Positions 33,961-44,435 of a DNA stretch of 64,000 nucleotides are shown here, in pieces. Under the pieces are notes generated by a model. The model was not told the origin of the DNA and did no database searches. It worked only from the letters and a program-made list of their open reading frames with translations. The stretch covers positions 37,285,832 through 37,349,831 of the forward strand of contig NC_053046.1 in assembly GCF_003473485.1 (NCBI RefSeq), written 5' to 3'. The number at the start of each line of letters is the position of its first letter. Position 1 is the first letter of the stretch. The translations under genes were made by a program, and so were the position numbers. The DNA is from Medicago truncatula (Eukaryota > Streptophyta > Magnoliopsida > Fabales > Fabaceae).

Positions 33961-35645
33961 CTAAGGAGATTCTCTTTGTATCACCGGCGGAGTTGGTGGA
34001 ATCATTGTTACATCTTTATCTTTTTCAGAAAGCTCTTCTTTTACGGAAGATAGTGGACCATCTGGACTATGATATTCCATAAAGAAACTGTTAGAACTTA
34101 GAGGACTTGACGGTTTGAAAGTAGAAGGAGACGAGTTGACACCAAGAGGAGAACTTGTCCCAGATTTGGTTGATGACACACCTTCGCGGCGCAGAGGTGA
34201 AATCGGCGGTTGGTCAACAGTGTTAATTTCTTTGCTGAAGAATTTATCATCTACGATATGATAGGCATCCCCCGTTCGCATTTCTTGAGCAAGAGAGCAC
34301 CAACAACAGAATAGCCAAAGTATGCAATCCGAAACCGCAGGCTTGCCGAAACAGAAGTCATAAGTAGGCAAATTATACCTCTTTCTCATTTGGATCCTCC
34401 AAAAACCACCATAGAGCATACCGAAAAAACATAGAACAATCCCAGCACCTACTAGACATTGCCTAACAGTGTCATCCTCAATATTAACAGCAGCCAAGAT
34501 GAAAATCCAAAGGGGGCCATACAGAAAAGCATAAAAGTGGCAATGTGAACATACATGTTTCCAAAGCCAAGTCTCTCCATATTCCAACCAAATGCACAAA
34601 AAGTACAGAAAAGTGATAAATATGCTTGAGAGATATCGTCCCAAATGTCAAGTATTCCACCACTCCACTTTGGTCTATTTTCGACTGTTCTTAGTTGATT
34701 TTTTGTTGCAAATGAATATTTCCTCTCAAATGATTTCAATCTCATCTGCTCTTTCTTTTGAGCAGCAGCAATTTCAACCTGCGATTCTTCATCTGATCCA
34801 GAATCATAATCTTTACCTAGAGGACTAAGGATTGTATATAGACCAGCAATTGCAGGTGCACCGATCGCAAAAGTTATACATATTCCAACACCAATGGCCG
34901 GGCGCTCAGATCTTTTATAACCTAAGTTTAGACCGCAAAGTGCATACTGAGCGAAACAGTTCACATGACCGAGAATTACCACTACCATTATGTGTTTCCA
35001 TTCATGAGGCTTATAAGTTCCATTCTTGCAGTACTCCTTTCTAAGTTTGGCGATATCTTTTGAATTCCATCGGCACAGAAGTACAAGGTGGTAGAATAAC
35101 TTCGGATGCTTGTACAAACACATCAGTGTAAACAGAGCATTGAGTATTTGATTGTTTACTTCAAACCACGCATTCCTTGCCGACTTCTTTGGAATCACAG
35201 CATTCAACATACCAGTCATGACAAGGAACAGGATTCCACCTGAAACAGCAACACATAAGATCCACGCAAAAAGGGCCATGTTCATTGGATTCCTAATCCA
35301 TTCTATTGTCATCTTCTTCATCGAATCCCAGTCGAGTTTCTTTGAAAACATGTGCTTGAAGCGTTCTCTTAAGCTATGTGAACTCGGAGAAGGCACAGAT
35401 TGTGAAGCCTGGTCCATCTGAGTGGCAAGACGCTTGAATTTGGCAGACGCAGAACCGATTTTGAAGAAGTTGATCCTATTAGGAATAGCACTCAATGTGC
35501 TCGGGAACTTTCTACCAGGATTTTCATCCGTCACCATAGCTCTTCGAGAACTTGAAATATCTATGGAAGTAAACTCATTGGCTTTACTTCCATTATTGTT
35601 ACATTCCTCGATTTCATCTTTACCATTATTATCAGCCGAAACCAT
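33961..35645 (-). CDS. PLAC8/DUF2985 membrane protein, apparent frameshift
   Basis: The start is ATG at 35645 (MVSADNNGKDEIEE); the longer frame to 35672 begins at a non-ATG codon. The N-terminal part (about 375 codons) is intronless and holds a hydrophobic segment MALFAWILCVAVSGGILFLV at about residues 122-141, the DUF2985 region (CRWNSKDIAKLRKEYC), and NCFAQYALCGLNLGY. The C-terminal part (from about 34,508) holds the PLAC8 signature (WLFCCWCSLAQEMRTGDAY) and a Ser/Pro-rich tail ending IQRESP. The two halves are in different frames. The switch is needed at about 34509-34516, in an AAA-GGGGG homopolymer pair inside the conserved FCMAP/WIFILAAVN stretch, and equals one missing base. The intact product would be about 560 aa, normal for the family. 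Its counterpart in soybean is the PLAC8 gene of Rhg1. Role: membrane protein of unknown transport or signalling function. Confidence 0.82.
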
Positions 35646-35715
35646 TCTGTTATGAAGTTTAAGCTTTCTCAATCAAAATCAGAACCTTACAAATCAATAG
35701 TACGGGTACGAACAA

Positions 35716-36527
35716 ATACTGCAAGGACAAAAACGTAACAAGTTGTGCTAAGTATTCAAATCAAAAACAAATTTCATGTCAATCTATAAAGACAAAGAAA
35801 ATATCAGACGACGATGACAACAACAACAACCAAGTCTTATCCCACTAAGTGGGACCGATTACATGGATCAAACGCCACCATAATGTTCTATCATATATCA
35901 TACCCCTACATAACTCATTAATCTCTAGATCCTTCTTGATGGTTTCCCTTATAGCTTTTCTAAGTCTTCCTTTACCTCTAGTGATTCGACTACTCTCCGA
36001 TCTCCCTCTGATATATTATTCTCCTTGCTACAAAATCAACACGTCTTCTCTCTACATGCCCAAATCACCTAAGTCGAGTTTCTACCATTTTTCTACAATA
36101 GGTGTGGTGTTACCCCAACTCTCACTCTCTAATATTGTCATTTTTAATTCCATCATGTTTAGTTTTACAACACATCCAACACAACATCTTCATCTCTGCT
36201 ACGCTTATTTTACTAGCAAAAATGAAAGACTTGTACAAGTTAATGATAACCTAGTTAGTAAATAGATCTTAATAAAACTTTACCAATTAAATTCACAATT
36301 CTCATACTACAAATCATAACATAACTAAAAAATAAAAACCCAATACCCAATTCTAATAATAGCAACATATTCATCTCATAAAACAGCTAAATAAAAGAAA
36401 AACACCCTCGTACAAAACCCTAGTAATCAAATATGCTGATAAGAGAAAGCAAAACAAAAATGACCCAGATGAAAAAAAATAAAAAATTGAAGGCATATGA
36501 AGAAATGGGTTGAATAGAAACGTACCT
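35716..36527 (-). other. Probable 5'-UTR intron of the PLAC8 gene
   Basis: On the minus strand a good donor (CTTAG then GTACGT) lies at about 36527 and a good acceptor (CCTTGCAG) at about 35717-35722, upstream of the ATG at 35645. The leader exon would be the purine-rich stretch at about 36,530-36,770. The intron would enclose the LINE fragment below. Inferred from splice signals only. Confidence 0.45.
35815..36250 (-). mobile_element. RTE-type LINE 3' end fragment
   Basis: On the minus strand it ends CCACTTAGTGGGATAAGACT, then TGG and a (TTG)n tail (35816-35830 on the plus strand). That is the characteristic 3' end of plant RTE LINEs. The preceding sequence matches the end of the reverse-transcriptase frame only loosely and has stops. 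5'-truncated. Confidence 0.7.
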
Positions 36528-37032
36528 AAGAACTGAAGAAGAAGAAGAAGAAAGCGTTGAAACCAAGTAAGAGTTATATTCAAAGCAAAACAGAGAAACA
36601 AGAAATGGAATATGAACAACTGTCAGAAACTATGTAAAACAAAATAATAATCGAATGAAAGGAAACAAAAATGGTTTTACTTGTATTCGCAGATTTTAGC
36701 ATGTGGTCAAAAAGATTTTCTCAGAAGAGCAACAAGAAGAAGAAGAAAAGGAAAATGAGATAAAAAAATAAAAAAATAATTTATATTTCATGAGTGGATG
36801 GAGAATATCTTTCTTTTTTCGGAAAAATAAAGACAACTTTAATAAAGGAAAAAACATTGAAAATTCAAATTTATTTAGAATTTTCTTACTCTAGAAGAAA
36901 AAGCGTAGTTAAATAAAAAATTATTTGGTATTTTTTAAATTAAAAATCTATATAATTAAATCTTGAAATTTTTACAAAAAAATACATTAGTAAAATTTAA
37001 GTTAGAAATGACATGTTTAAATATATGAATTT

Positions 37033-37165
37033 TATCTCCGTGAGCTTAGCTCAGTTGATAGGAATATTGCATATTATATGCAGGGGTCGGGGTTCGAATC
37101 CCGGACACTCCACTTCTCCACAATTTAACTGTGTGAGCTCTAACCACTAGACTACTTGACAAAAA
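37033..37165 (+). mobile_element. Full-length tRNA-derived SINE
   Basis: A box (GAGCTTAGCTCAGTTGATAG), perfect B box (GGGGTTCGAATCCCGG), body, and a short A-tail. A 14-base target duplication AAATATATGAATTT flanks it (37019-37032 and 37166-37179). Confidence 0.9.
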
Positions 37166-37179
37166 AAATATATGAATTT

Positions 37180-38213
37180 AATTTGTATGTTATGTAAGCA
37201 GTTTTTTGTATGTTATGTAAGCTGTCCAATTGATTATGTTTAATTTGCGGCGTCGATGTTTTATTGGATGAAGCTGGCATCATTGACTATTCAAGACTTC
37301 CTTCCTTGAACGGTTTGTAATTTGTACTAGTTGAGCTATTTTCAATTAAAAAATATTCTGACATGACATCATTATCAAGAATAAGTGTTTCTTTTTTTAT
37401 TCTCATTACCTGCTTCACAATACTATTAATCATTACTTAATTAACACTATTAATATAGAAATAAGTGGTTATTTTTTTAAAGAAGAAATATCTAGTTATA
37501 GTTTTGAGATTCATTGTGGTCCGTTGGATATACTATACTAGTAATTGTCCCTTTTCTCACATTATTATTATTATTAAGCGTATTAATTCATGCATCAATT
37601 TGACTTTGTTTTCAATAATCAAATTGAAAACCGCATTGTAAAGCAAAGATTTTTGCTCTGAGTAAGATGAGTTTAACTTAAAAAATTATGATGTTATCTA
37701 TTGGTATGTACATTATTAAGATTTTTGTTCTCTTCGTTTTGCAGTGAATTTTTAGGTAAGGTCAATATTTTGTTTTTAATATTAAAGAGTTTAAATAAGT
37801 TTGATTGCAAGGAGTTAGCACAGACCTCAAAACTTACAAATCATTCACTTAAGAAATCAACTTTTTACTGATTAATTTGACCTCCATTGATAGTAAAATC
37901 AATATTCTACTTTCATATAAAAAAAAAAAAAAAACTAACCTATAATAAAAACTTATGGCAAGAGTGTGACATGTTCTATGATCCATCAATACTAGCAATT
38001 TTTTCATCCTTCCAAACAAGCTACTGTACCAATTAGCAACCTCACAACAAAACTCATCTCAAGTATTCAAGCATACCCCTCCAATCGATTCACAAAGCAA
38101 GTACACTTCAATTCACAGTAGTAATATGTAAGATGAACAACTACATAGACAATCATAACACATGACAAATATAATCAAACATTGAAGTCCAACCGACACA
38201 ATACTCGGACAAT
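37180..38213. other. Intergenic between alpha-SNAP 3' end and PLAC8 promoter
   Basis: No gene or recognisable repeat end. About 37,990-38,210 is probably the alpha-SNAP 3' UTR. Confidence 0.5.
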
Positions 38214-41200
38214 TCAAGTAAGATCATCCTCTTCAAGTTCTTTGGCTTTCAGTTTCTCCTTCACCCTCAGAAAAAGTGTTGTTTTCCAAGAATCCTACAT
38301 AATATTAATGCAAAAATAGAATATGAATTAACTAGATTATAACTATTTATGGAATGCAGAAGAGGAATGGTTGAAACAAGTGAAGTTTTAAGTCAATAAT
38401 TCAATACTCAGTTGAGGATATACATAGAAAAACACCGATAATAATTTTTCTTTGATTTATTTCGCATATAAAACAGTGGAATTTGATTAATTGTCGATGT
38501 CTATAGTATCTTATCCATATTTCACAACCGCTAAAGATGATCTTAAGATAATTTTGAATCGAAGGAAGAAGAATATTTTCTTGGACAATGGAATCATAAC
38601 AATATAGCGTCTGAAAAACATTGTCCTGCTATACCTATCTTTCGTACTAGTCTAGTTAAATTCAAAAGTTCAATAAAACAACTACGTGTGAACGAAAATT
38701 ACGGTGAAATTTGAAGCAGATGCAAAGTGGTAAAAACATATTTTTCAAATTGCTGTAAAATTGAGCAATTTAATTATGATGTTTATTCTAGTATAAGATT
38801 ATGTCTAAAAACAGTGATGTCTTTTCGTAATTTAGAGCTTACCAAAGGAGACATGCTATCAAACTCCTTGACAACTTCAGTAAACTTTCCAACATCTTCT
38901 TCATCAATTGCAGCAGCAACATCCTGACCAATTTTTTTTGAAAAAAAACAAGTTAGCTATTCATTTGGCGAATACCAATCATCACCGTTATAAAGGAGGT
39001 GGCTATTGAAAAAGTATATGTTTTCTAATGTCCTTGTATAATTTACTAAGTTGTGAAAAGTTAATGACGAAATTTCAATATAAGCAATATACCGCCAGAA
39101 GTCTATATTCACGCGTTCCTGAAAATGTTGGATCCAACTCCTGTAAAAACAAATACACATCGAAATAATAATTTAGTAACTGGTGAGTGGTGATATTCCT
39201 AGTCTTTAGACGTAAATTCTTGAAAGATATTAGACCTGATATCGCTCTAATGCATTGGTAATTGCAACAACATCCCCTTTACAAAGTTGGCAAATCCCCG
39301 CATTAAGAAGATGTCCTTTAACTCCATACTTCAACAAATTATTGTTGAGAGACTGGCGAGCTATCTCTTCGTAAATTTCAATCGATTTCTGATATCTAGA
39401 GAATATTAAAAAAAAAAAAAAAAAAAAGATGAAGCAATTAACATTAAATATACCATAAAAGAAGGATATGATAAAGTTCCTTCCAATTCACATTATTCTA
39501 GCTAATTCACAAATGTCATACACATCAACTTATGAGTAAGAACAAACAGCAATAAACTAATGTTGTTTGAAAATTATATAAAATGGAAGTTTCTTTAAGA
39601 TTATATATCAAACTAGTATATTCTTTGACCTTGGCTGATCTCAACATTGGAGGAGGTGGGGGAGAGAAGGTGAAATAAAGGAAAATCGGCTTGTTAGACT
39701 AAAAAACACGGTAAGCAACCAGCATAGAATGAGAGATAACCTTGTTTAACCATTATTATTGAGGCATTCTCGGCAATGAAAAAGATGAAATAAGTAGAAA
39801 ATAGAAATTCATACTGTTCTAACTGAGCAGAATATTGAGCAACTTTTTGCTTGCACTGATTTGCAGATGTTGTCACTTCTTCACTTTCATAAAAATCAGC
39901 TGATTTTTCATAATAAACAAGAGCCCTTTCAATATTTTGTTCAGACTCACACATTTCAGCGATTTCCTGTGCAAACCAAAAGCAAAAGCCAATTAATGGC
40001 ACGTTTACGACGATTCCTATAAGAGTGCCTAAAAAGGATTGTCAAAAAGAAGAATAACATTTACAATTGAATATGAATCTCAATAATTAAAATTTAGATT
40101 ATTGCACAAACAAAAAAAAATACCGAAGTAGTAGTGATATACTGGTATATACCTTCAAATACCTAGCAGCCATAGAAATTCTTCCAATATCACAGAACAT
40201 GTTTACTGCATTATCCAAGCAGGATATAGCTTCTGCATAAAAGAGAGTAAAGGAAGATTAACATTGAAAGTATAGAAAGTTCTACTTTTTTAATCATAAT
40301 GCAAGTTATGCCATGTTAAAAAATGCTTTGTGGCTATATAATGACTTCCAGTTCCACATCAAAAGTTATCGATCTCAACGACATTATGCCCATACAACTT
40401 AAGTTTTTAGGATAATGCTTGTTGATGTGAAGAACCAATTCATAATTTTTGCTTGAATTCTTCAATTGTGAAGGGAGTTTTTACTTGCTATCTCTCTTTC
40501 ATTTTCTCTCACTCCTAGATTTCTGTTTTTCTCTTGTGATACGACCCTTTTCGAGCAAGGATCAAGCTCCAGAAATTTAGAGAGCAATAGATAAAAAAGA
40601 TGATAATACCGATTAATTACTTCTTGATTCATTTCACTATTGCCAACTCTTTATATAGAGGACATGTGTAACAAACTCCGGGAATCAAGGTGATTATATG
40701 AAAGAGGGGAAACTATTTTGTTTCCCCTTCTACAACCTTCTCATTCTAAATATTAACTTCTGCATAATGGGTTGTGCTGCATATTATTTGGAGTCCATAA
40801 GACCATAACTCTCGGAGGAATCCCACGTATCTATATCATCTCACTTCTTATGTATTTGCACGATTCATCTCATACTTAGCACAGCTCTAATTTAGTATCT
40901 GATTACAGTCATATAAAGGTATGAAATGCATCCCTAACTACAACGTGAGGCACCCTCTAACATTAATATATAGGTAACTAAGTTAATAAAGTACTTAGTG
41001 AAAAGTGTTTTCCATAAAATCGCCTATGCATAAGTCATATCCATAATAAAGAGGGAATGTGGTTACACTGTTTCCATATAAGTCGTAAGCTACTTTCATG
41101 AACTGTCCTGAAAAGCTTATTGAATTAAGCTGAACAAAATATAGGCATGTCATAAGTTATTTCATAATTTCTCCCAAACTCTTATGCAACAGTTTATGTC

Positions 41201-42584
41201 GTAAATTCAAATAAGTTGTAAGTAGTTTCTTCTAAACACATCCTGAACATATGAGGAAGCAAATTATCTGATTTTGTGAAAACGGAAAGCTTGAAAAAGA
41301 AGACAGGAAGTTACTTTAATATAATCCAATAATGGACAATGGCATGCGATTTTGAATATTAGAGCTGATACATAGAAGTAAAATACTAACCCTACAAGGA
41401 ATTCTTCCTGCTGCAAGGTGACACTAGCATGATTCATAGCAGTAATCATAATTCATAAACAAGTAGAAGAACATAGCTAGCATGAAAATATTCAATATTC
41501 TGCTAATATATGCAAGAAGAGATTCTATGTACATAGGATATCAATAACACAGTAAGAATTTTAGACATATATCGGCATTGCTTAGCAAATTACTCGGATA
41601 CATACCATTCATATTGGTTTTTTTATAGCAATGTGCAGCATCAACATAAGCTGAGGCAGCTTCATGCTTGCTTTCCAACTTGAATCACAAGACAACAACG
41701 ATCATTTCAGGGTTAAGAGATAATTAGAAACAAAGTAGCTAACTTCAAAGAAAGCTAAACTGAGTCACCTTCACATGGCAATTTGCCAACTTAATGTAGG
41801 TTGATCCCGCTTTATCCCCTGAAATGGCATCACCACCACCAACAACAACAATTTCAGCCTGATTTTACTACACCTAAAATGTTATTAACAACTAGAAAGC
41901 ATGTTTAAAAACCAATACACCATACACTATACGAACACCATAGACTATACATATATGATATAAGATAAATGAATTTGGACCCTTGTTTTAATATTAGTTG
42001 ATATCTAAATCATAATTGATGAGGCAATGACACAATGCGACACGCGGGCAGTTACACGCATATACATGCATCAATTTAATAAAATGGAAGTGTCTTAATG
42101 TGACTACATATATCCGTCGAACATCAAGACGTGTCTGACTTTAGACATGTATTTAATCTGAAGTGTCGGTGCTACATAAATAGATAGTTATATTAAAACA
42201 AAAAATTATGATGTTGTCAAAGAACTTTCATCTATATGGATTGATATAATAATAATTTAAAATAACAAAGTCATGTAACGAAACACAAATAAATATATAC
42301 ATGAATTGTACGACATAAGCATTGTCCTTAACAACCTCATCCAACAAAATGCAGTTTCCATTGCATCACAATTTCACAATTAATTAACCTTATAAATCAT
42401 ATGATCAATCATCAATTAAAAAATAACTGAAAACGTTACATGATTTGGCAAGCTTGTAACAATTGGCAGATTTATCAAATAAATCAGCAGCATCCTCAAA
42501 TTTGGAACCAAACATGCCCCAACCACCCAGCTTTTTTTCTGCCTTATTCTCAAAATCTTCTGCTCTTGCTAATTGATCTCCCAT
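38214..42584 (-). CDS. ASNAP: Alpha-SNAP (soluble NSF attachment protein)
   Basis: Nine exons (42584-42440, 41818-41769, 41678-41606, 40232-40153, 39966-39815, 39395-39236, 39140-39093, 38923-38843, 38294-38214) join in frame to 289 residues, the exact family length. N-terminus [23 protein letters not shown]-like helical repeats throughout (e.g. [34 protein letters not shown]); C-terminus KELEEDDLT. Alpha-SNAP binds SNARE complexes and recruits and stimulates the ATPase NSF to disassemble them, so vesicle traffic can continue. The acidic tail with penultimate Leu is the NSF-stimulating end. The ordinary EEDDLT end is present, not the altered ends of soybean cyst-nematode resistance alleles. 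Divergent from the transporter at 44436 with a 1.85 kb gap. Confidence 0.96.
40980..41250. mobile_element. Decayed MITE in alpha-SNAP intron 3
   Basis: Words such as AAGCTTATTGAATTAAGCTG and ATAAGTCGTAAGCTACTTTC match the element family in NOP53 intron 1 (57771-58406). No clean ends. Confidence 0.45.
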
Positions 42585-43039
42585 GTTATCAACAAAATGG
42601 AATATCGATCAAATTCAATTTTCCTATGCTTTCATGCAAATTGGATTGTTATTTACAGAGATGAAAATAGTTATGCAAATAGAAAGTATTCACCACCAAA
42701 ATCAGAGAACATAAAGAAGAAAAATACAAGAGAATTGTTAATTTCGCTTTACGCAACGTGCTTTCAATGGGCTTGATTTTTTGGGCTTTTGTGGTTATAA
42801 GGCTATTTTAATGGGCTAAGCCCAACAAGCTTGTGAAAAACCTCGAATGTTTCTTTTTAGGCCCCTCCATATCTCTTTAGCTCCCTAAAATTACGAAATT
42901 CCCTTTAATAACATGTATGGTATGTAACAACAGGCATCATCAGGTACTTTCCTTAAAAAAAAAAAAAAAAAAACATCGGGTACTTAATTATTAGATGTTC
43001 ATTTTAAAAATTTCTATTTTGTGCCCTCGGTAGATAACT

Positions 43040-43525
43040 ACCGGGTGTTCATTTTAAAATTTCAATTTTCTACCTCCGATAGATTACTACTGAATGTTCA
43101 TCCGGTAACTCAAACCAATCGAACTACCGATGTCCACATAAGTGAGGGACCAAAATGAATGATACTTTGGTAATTCAAAGGGCTGGTAAAAGCTAAGAAG
43201 CATAATACATTGTTGCTGTACATTCAACTTCTTTGGTCATTATGCATCAATATCAATATGTAATAGATATTTATAATCTTCTCATTTACTGAACCATGGA
43301 CATAAGTTTTCTAGAAGTAAGGTTATCATGGACAAAATACGTCGACTTCTCATATAAGTTTATTAAAAATTGTCGCATTTAAAGAACCCTTTGGGTTACC
43401 AAAATATCAATCATTTTGGCCCCTCACATATGTAGACATCTGTAGCTCGACTGATTTAAGTTACGGGATGAACATCCGAAATACACATACCAATCCTTCA
43501 AATCGGATAGAACCGCGGCTGACCC
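43040..43525. mobile_element. Fold-back element between alpha-SNAP and transporter 1
   Basis: Arms of about 90 bases are inverted copies: 43091-43180 (GATGTTCATCC-like start, ACCAAAATGAATGATACTTT, AATTCAAAGGG) and 43388-43479 (CCCTTTGGGTTACCAAAATA, CAATCATTTTGG, GATGAACATCC). It sits in the shared divergent promoter region. A 19-A run at 42,955-42,973 lies just outside it. Confidence 0.65.
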
Positions 43526-43599
43526 CAATTTTCTTTTATAATTTTTTTTACATCGAGGAAATTACAAAGTTACCCCATTTTAAACAAAAAAAAAAAAAT

Positions 43600-43755
43600 C
43601 AAATTGGCCCATCCATCCTATTCATCTCCTTCCGATTCCCTTAACGCAAAAAGGCTTCTCAGATTCTCAAACACTCTTCTCACTCTCTGTCTCGCTCTCA
43701 CGAACACTTTTCTCTTCTCACTTGTTGTCTTTGTTTTTTCCAATTGGGAGTTAAA
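43600..43755 (+). other. Possible leader exon of transporter 1
   Basis: A CT-rich stretch ending GAGTTAAAG followed by GTAAATATG (donor-like). A matching acceptor TATATATCAG lies at about 44,100. It could be a 5'-UTR exon of the gene starting at 44436; no coding content. Low certainty. Confidence 0.3.
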
Positions 43756-44435
43756 GGTAAATATGTTGAGTACTAAGTTTGATTGTTATTAATTTTCTGT
43801 TATTGTAATCTTGTTTGTTGATTGATGGTAATTGAAATTTAAAACTATAATCCTATTGAATTGGCTTATAATAGAGTTAATTGAATACGATTGATTGATC
43901 TTTGTTCCACTTCTTAGTTTGTATTTTGCCTACCGTAATTGATTGAAAATATGTAATACTACTGATTGTAAGCTGTTGTTACTATATGCATTCACTTTTT
44001 CCTTTTTGTATTTGTTTTCTATACTTGTTTTTTTGGATTAATTAATCTATATTCTTGTTTAAAAAACTTTTTGCTAACATAAATTTTTGTTTATATATCA
44101 GAGTTTAATTTTCTGGTCCACCCAAGATATGTTTTCTGGCTGTGCCACTATGGATTTCAACACGAGACATTTGATTAAACTAGAAGATAGATAAAGACAT
44201 CTAATAATTTTGTCAATGATGAAGCTGTAAAAAAGTAAATAAATATAACTTACCAATAATGATGTAGGAAGAAGCAAAAGATAAAGACACCCACCAAATT
44301 TATCTCCTAAAAGAAAAAGATAGAGACCAACCAACCAGATTATATTGTTTGTCGTTTCAATCGACAAAACCCACAAATCATATCATTTCATCAACCAAAT
44401 CAAAAAACAAAAACATAACAAAACAATTCCCCCTC

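Noticed and set aside
35646-35672. Nine-residue N-terminal extension of the PLAC8 protein
   Set aside because: The first codon at 35672 is TTG, not ATG. The first ATG of the frame is at 35645.
35849-36265. 138-residue plus-strand frame
   Set aside because: Antisense shadow of the RTE-type LINE 3' end fragment.
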